DNA of 64,000 nucleotides, from positions 248,001 through 312,000 of the forward strand of contig NZ_SRII01000001.1 in the NCBI RefSeq assembly GCF_004684095.1, in the 5' to 3' direction. Origin of the DNA: Hymenobacter sp. UV11. Lineage in GTDB: Bacteria > Bacteroidota > Bacteroidia > Cytophagales > Hymenobacteraceae. The position numbers and the translations under genes were made by a program. Position 1 is the stretch's first letter. Each line of letters starts with the position of its first letter. Below, piece after piece: positions 61,418-64,000 of the stretch. Under the pieces are notes generated by a model. That model saw only the letters and a program-made list of their open reading frames with translations. It was not told the origin of the DNA and ran no database searches.

Positions 61418-62599
61418 TTACCGCATCTGGGCCCGGCCAGCGGCTGGCTGCGCGCGTGCCGGCGCAGGAGTAGAAGCGGGTGCCGCTGGCGCCGAAACCA
61501 TAGTCGGCGGCTCGTAGTCGAGGGGCATAAACTCGCCGATTTTCTCGAAGCCCCAGTACTCGCCCAGCGCCACGGCCTCCGAGTCGCGGAGCGAGCCGTT
61601 GGGCAAAATCTCGACCTGGCGAGCCAGCAGGCGCACCTTCGATACCTCGCGCTCGGTAGGGTAGGGCGTGCGCGAGTAGCCCAGCGGCGACATCGGCTGG
61701 TCGTAGGCCGGGTCGGGCGTTTCGCCAAAATACGCCACTTGCAGGTCGCCGGTAAAGCGCAGGTACATGTGCCGCTGGTCGGCCGATAGCCGGCGCAGGC
61801 TGTCGATGGGCCGCGCCCCTGGGTACACCACGGCCGAGGTGCCGTCGGGCGTGAGGCGCACCAGCTGCACCAAAAAGCCCTGTTTTTTCAATTCGTTGCG
61901 GTACACGCTGCGCAAAAAGTGTGTGAATGAGCCCGCGTAGGCCTTGGCGCGGTTGGCGGCCCACTGCTGGCGCTGCTGCTCGTCCTGCGGCGTCATTTCC
62001 TCAAACACCGGCTGGCCGTCGAAGCTGCCGGCGCTGCCGTCGGGGCTGAAGCGAAAGCTCATGCCGTAGTACTTCAGGCGGTAGCCCAAGGCCATATTTT
62101 CGATTTCCACGAAGTTTTTGGCCGAGGCCACCAGCTCCTGGGTCGAGTCGTTGACGAACACCACCACGTCCTTGGGATTGGTGATGCGCGACTGCTGCGA
62201 AAACGCGGTCTGCCCCAAAAACAGGCCCGTAAACTTGTCGTAATCCTCCTGGCTATGAGCACTGGCCTGCACCACCACCTCATCCAGCGCCGGCCCCGAC
62301 GCGCTCAGCAGCAGCGTTACGCTCTGGGGCGCGGCGGCCTTGGCTATGGTAATGGATTGCTTGCTCAAGTTGTAGCCCACGTAGGAGCCAACCAGCTCGT
62401 AGCTACCCGCCGGCACCTTCGGAAACACAAATTCGCCCTGCTCGGTAGTGGTCGCGCCCAGCGTGGTATTAGCCAAAAACACGCTGGCAAACGCCAGCGG
62501 CTGGTGGGTAGCCGAGTCCTGCACCACGCCCGTCACGCGGCCCTGCGCCAGGGCCAGCCCCGGTAGCAAGCAAAGTATAAACGCCAGTATTTTCTGCAT
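61418..62599 (-). CDS. CarboxypepD_reg-like exported protein (paralogue 2)
   Basis: The 393-residue protein has a signal peptide (MQKILAFILCLLPGLALAQG), the same regulatory-like domain (DSATHQPLAFASVFLANTTL, VFPKVPAGSYELVGSYVGYN) and the same distal segments as the gene at 60139: DYDKFTGLFLGQTAFSQQSR and EYWGFEKIGEFMPLDYEPPT. The order is conserved along the whole length. It differs by a short Pro/Ala-rich tail. The pair is separated by 70 bases. Confidence 0.8.
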   Translation of the reverse strand: MQKILAFILCLLPGLALAQGRVTGVVQDSATHQPLAFASVFLANTTLGATTTEQGEFVFPKVPAGSYELVGSYVGYNLSKQSITIAKAAAPQSVTLLLSASGPALDEVVVQASAHSQEDYDKFTGLFLGQTAFSQQSRITNPKDVVVFVNDSTQELVASAKNFVEIENMALGYRLKYYGMSFRFSPDGSAGSFDGQPVFEEMTPQDEQQRQQWAANRAKAYAGSFTHFLRSVYRNELKKQGFLVQLVRLTPDGTSAVVYPGARPIDSLRRLSADQRHMYLRFTGDLQVAYFGETPDPAYDQPMSPLGYSRTPYPTEREVSKVRLLARQVEILPNGSLRDSEAVALGEYWGFEKIGEFMPLDYEPPTMVSAPAAPASTPAPARAQPAAGRAQMR

Positions 62600-62663
62600 A
62601 AGTCAATGAGTGAGGGAGTGGTCGCCTTCGCCGGCGAGCGAGGGGGTAGGGCAAGAAAAGTGC

Positions 62664-63614
62664 CTAAGCGCCGAGCGCCGCCCGCGTAGCCCGCGCATCG
62701 AGCGCCAGCTGGGCCGTGAGGGCGGGTAGGCCGTCGTACTTTTCTTCGCCCCGCAGCCAGGCAACGAACTCCAGCGTCAGTAATTGCCCATACAAATCAC
62801 CCCGAAAGTCAAGTATATTAACCTCAATAGTTTGCGCCAGGTCCTGCCCAATAGTCGGCCGCACCCCAATGGCCAGCATGCCGGGGTGCCGGGTGCCCGC
62901 CGCCGTGGTCACCCACACCGCATAGATGCCGATGGCCGGCACCAGCTTCAGCTTTTCGGGCACGTCGAGGTTGGCCGTGGGGTAGCCGATGGTGCGGCCC
63001 AGCTGCTGGCCCGTCACCACGAGCCCGGTGAGGGGGTAGGGGTAGCCCAGGTAGGCGGTGGCAGTGGCCACATCGCCGGCCCGCAGCGCCCGCCGAATGC
63101 GCGTGCTGCTCACGCCCACCGCGTCCACATCCTGCCTGGAGATTTCCTCCACCGTGAAGCCATAACGCGCCGCGTGTTGGCTGAGGTAGTCGAAGCTGCC
63201 CTCCCGGTTTTTGCCAAATCGGTGGTCGTAGCCAATCACCAAATGGCTGGTGCCCACAGTTTTTACCAATAATTCCTGAATATACTCCTCCGAGGTCCAC
63301 TGCGCAAACTCGCGGGTGAAGGGCATCACCAGCAGGTAATCGACGCCGTGCTCGGCCAGCCGGGCCGCGCGCTCGTCCAGGGTGTTGAGCAGCTGCAATT
63401 CGAGCAGCTCGGGGTGTGAGGGCGGCGGGCCCAGCACCAGGCGCGGGTGCGGCCAGTAGGTGATGACCACCGTAGGGCCGCCCACCGCGTCGGCCACCTG
63501 CCGCAGCCGCGCCAGTATGCGCTGGTGCCCCAGGTGCACCCCATCGAAGGTGCCACTCGTGACCACGGCATTATTCAGGCGCGGAAAGTCGGCGGGGTCA
63601 GTGATAACTACCAT
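62664..63614 (-). CDS. ribF: Bifunctional riboflavin kinase/FAD synthetase
   Basis: The 316-residue enzyme makes FMN and FAD. The FAD synthetase half has the nucleotidyltransferase motif SGTFDGVHLGHQRIL (near residue 17), and YDHRFGKNREGSFDYL near 124; the riboflavin kinase half starts near residue 185 with GRTIGYPTANLDV (kinase motif) and GVRPTIGQ. The truB gene lies next, on the same strand, which is a common pairing in bacteria. Confidence 0.96.
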   Translation of the reverse strand: MVVITDPADFPRLNNAVVTSGTFDGVHLGHQRILARLRQVADAVGGPTVVITYWPHPRLVLGPPPSHPELLELQLLNTLDERAARLAEHGVDYLLVMPFTREFAQWTSEEYIQELLVKTVGTSHLVIGYDHRFGKNREGSFDYLSQHAARYGFTVEEISRQDVDAVGVSSTRIRRALRAGDVATATAYLGYPYPLTGLVVTGQQLGRTIGYPTANLDVPEKLKLVPAIGIYAVWVTTAAGTRHPGMLAIGVRPTIGQDLAQTIEVNILDFRGDLYGQLLTLEFVAWLRGEEKYDGLPALTAQLALDARATRAALGA

Positions 63615-63657
63615 AAATCACGGATTACGCGGATTTTAACGGATTTCACGGATTTTG
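63613..63657. repeat. CGGATT-type direct repeat between ribF and truB
   Basis: Four units of (A/T)CGGATT-like sequence (CACGGATTAC, GCGGATTTTA, ACGGATTTCA, CACGGATTTT) follow one another within 45 bases. The unit matches those flanking the serine hydrolase gene at 57.9 and 59.4 kb. It begins just beyond the ribF start. Confidence 0.75.
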
Positions 63658-63686
63658 TGGACGGCTCCGTTGGCCCTGGCCTGGTA

Positions 63687-64000
63687 CTACGCGGGTTCGG
63701 CTGATTCTGCTGCATCTGCGGGCGGCGCAACCTGCGCTTCGGCCTGCTGGGCGGCGAAGTAGTCGAGGCCGACGCGCGGCGCCAGGTGGCGTTCGCGCGG
63801 GCGGCGGGGGGTAGGGGCCGCGTCCGGCTGGGCCTCAGTGGGCTCGGGGCGGGGCGGGCGCAGGGCCTGCACCTCGGCCACCGTCCAGGCGTCGGCGAGC
63901 TTGTACTCGCCGATGCGCGTGCGTACCAGCCGCGTGAGGTGCGCGCCTACCCCCAGCGCCGTGCCCAGGTCGCGGGCCAGGCTGCGGATATACGTGCCCT
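63687..64000 (-). CDS. truB: tRNA pseudouridine-55 synthase, C-terminal part (runs off the window)
   Basis: The visible end includes [20 protein letters not shown] (a TruB core motif) and [20 protein letters not shown], then a long low-complexity Pro/Ala/Glu/Arg-rich tail of about 65 residues ending at 63687. The enzyme converts U55 to pseudouridine in tRNA. The tail is not part of the family and is probably disordered. The N-terminal part, with the catalytic Asp, is outside the window. Confidence 0.92.
   Translation of the reverse strand, partial: GTYIRSLARDLGTALGVGAHLTRLVRTRIGEYKLADAWTVAEVQALRPPRPEPTEAQPDAAPTPRRPRERHLAPRVGLDYFAAQQAEAQVAPPADAAESAEPA

Noticed and set aside
1-64000. tRNA, rRNA or riboswitch genes
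   Set aside because: No cloverleaf, rRNA core sequence or recognisable riboswitch was found by eye, including upstream of ribF; a covariance-model search was not possible here.

Overview
The window looks like a chromosomal segment of a pigmented, aerobic Bacteroidota, most likely Hymenobacter or a close relative (Cytophagales). The evidence is: an Alternative Complex III gene next to a caa3-type oxidase cluster, a SusC/SusD pair, a protein with a type IX secretion sorting domain, several family-typical Bacteroidota genes (DUF4394, CarboxypepD_reg-like, DUF4129/DUF4350/MoxR/DUF58), high GC, and a very frequent GGGGTAGGG/CCCTACCCC oligonucleotide. No rRNA, tRNA, CRISPR array, phage or transposase gene was seen.

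Layout. 1-10.3 kb: respiratory block on the + strand (end of a probable actE, actF, coxB, coxA, terminator, ctaA, ctaB, two subunit III genes, subunit IV, a SCO-like protein without the copper-binding cysteines, DUF420, a small membrane protein). 10.4-18.2 kb: a very large NtrY-like sensor kinase and a 1293-residue outer-membrane protein. 18.3-19.3 kb: a possible gene remnant and a lipoprotein. 19.6-35.7 kb: a nearly complete purine-to-ureidoglycolate catabolic region (xdhA, xdhB, then DUF6986 aldolase-like protein, uraH, uraD, ureidoglycine aminohydrolase, allC, allB, uricase, xdhC), interrupted at 23.6-27.3 kb by a pRiA4b ORF-3-like gene, an MscS channel and an overlapping pair encoding retinal synthesis (Blh) and a microbial rhodopsin with a D-T-K motif. 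35.7-47.2 kb: GH20 hexosaminidase and a MoxR/DUF58/DUF4350/glycosyltransferase/DUF4129/SpoIIM operon with a divergent RDD gene. 47.2-55.1 kb: TonB-like protein, SusD, SusC, DUF4394/T9SS protein. 55.4-64 kb: GNAT-nitrilase fusion, scoB and scoA separated by a serine hydrolase gene, two tandem CarboxypepD_reg-like paralogues, ribF and the end of truB.

The most unusual signal is not a gene. At least ten operon junctions carry long inverted repeats of several distinct families, and several abut or supply stop and start codons. Three stand out: (i) a 115-bp palindrome at the junction of the DUF58 gene and the hexosaminidase, translated in frame as an extra N-terminal segment that interrupts the signal peptide; (ii) a 508-bp unit inserted exactly between moxR and the DUF58 gene, with 40-bp perfect inverted ends around a frameshifted GxxExxY (PD-(D/E)XK-like) gene; (iii) a serine-hydrolase gene inserted exactly between the scoA stop and the scoB start and flanked by degenerate CGGATT-type inverted repeats. 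The purine region carries six palindromes of about five kinds in 14 kb. These are read directly from the sequence; their mobility and function are inferred.
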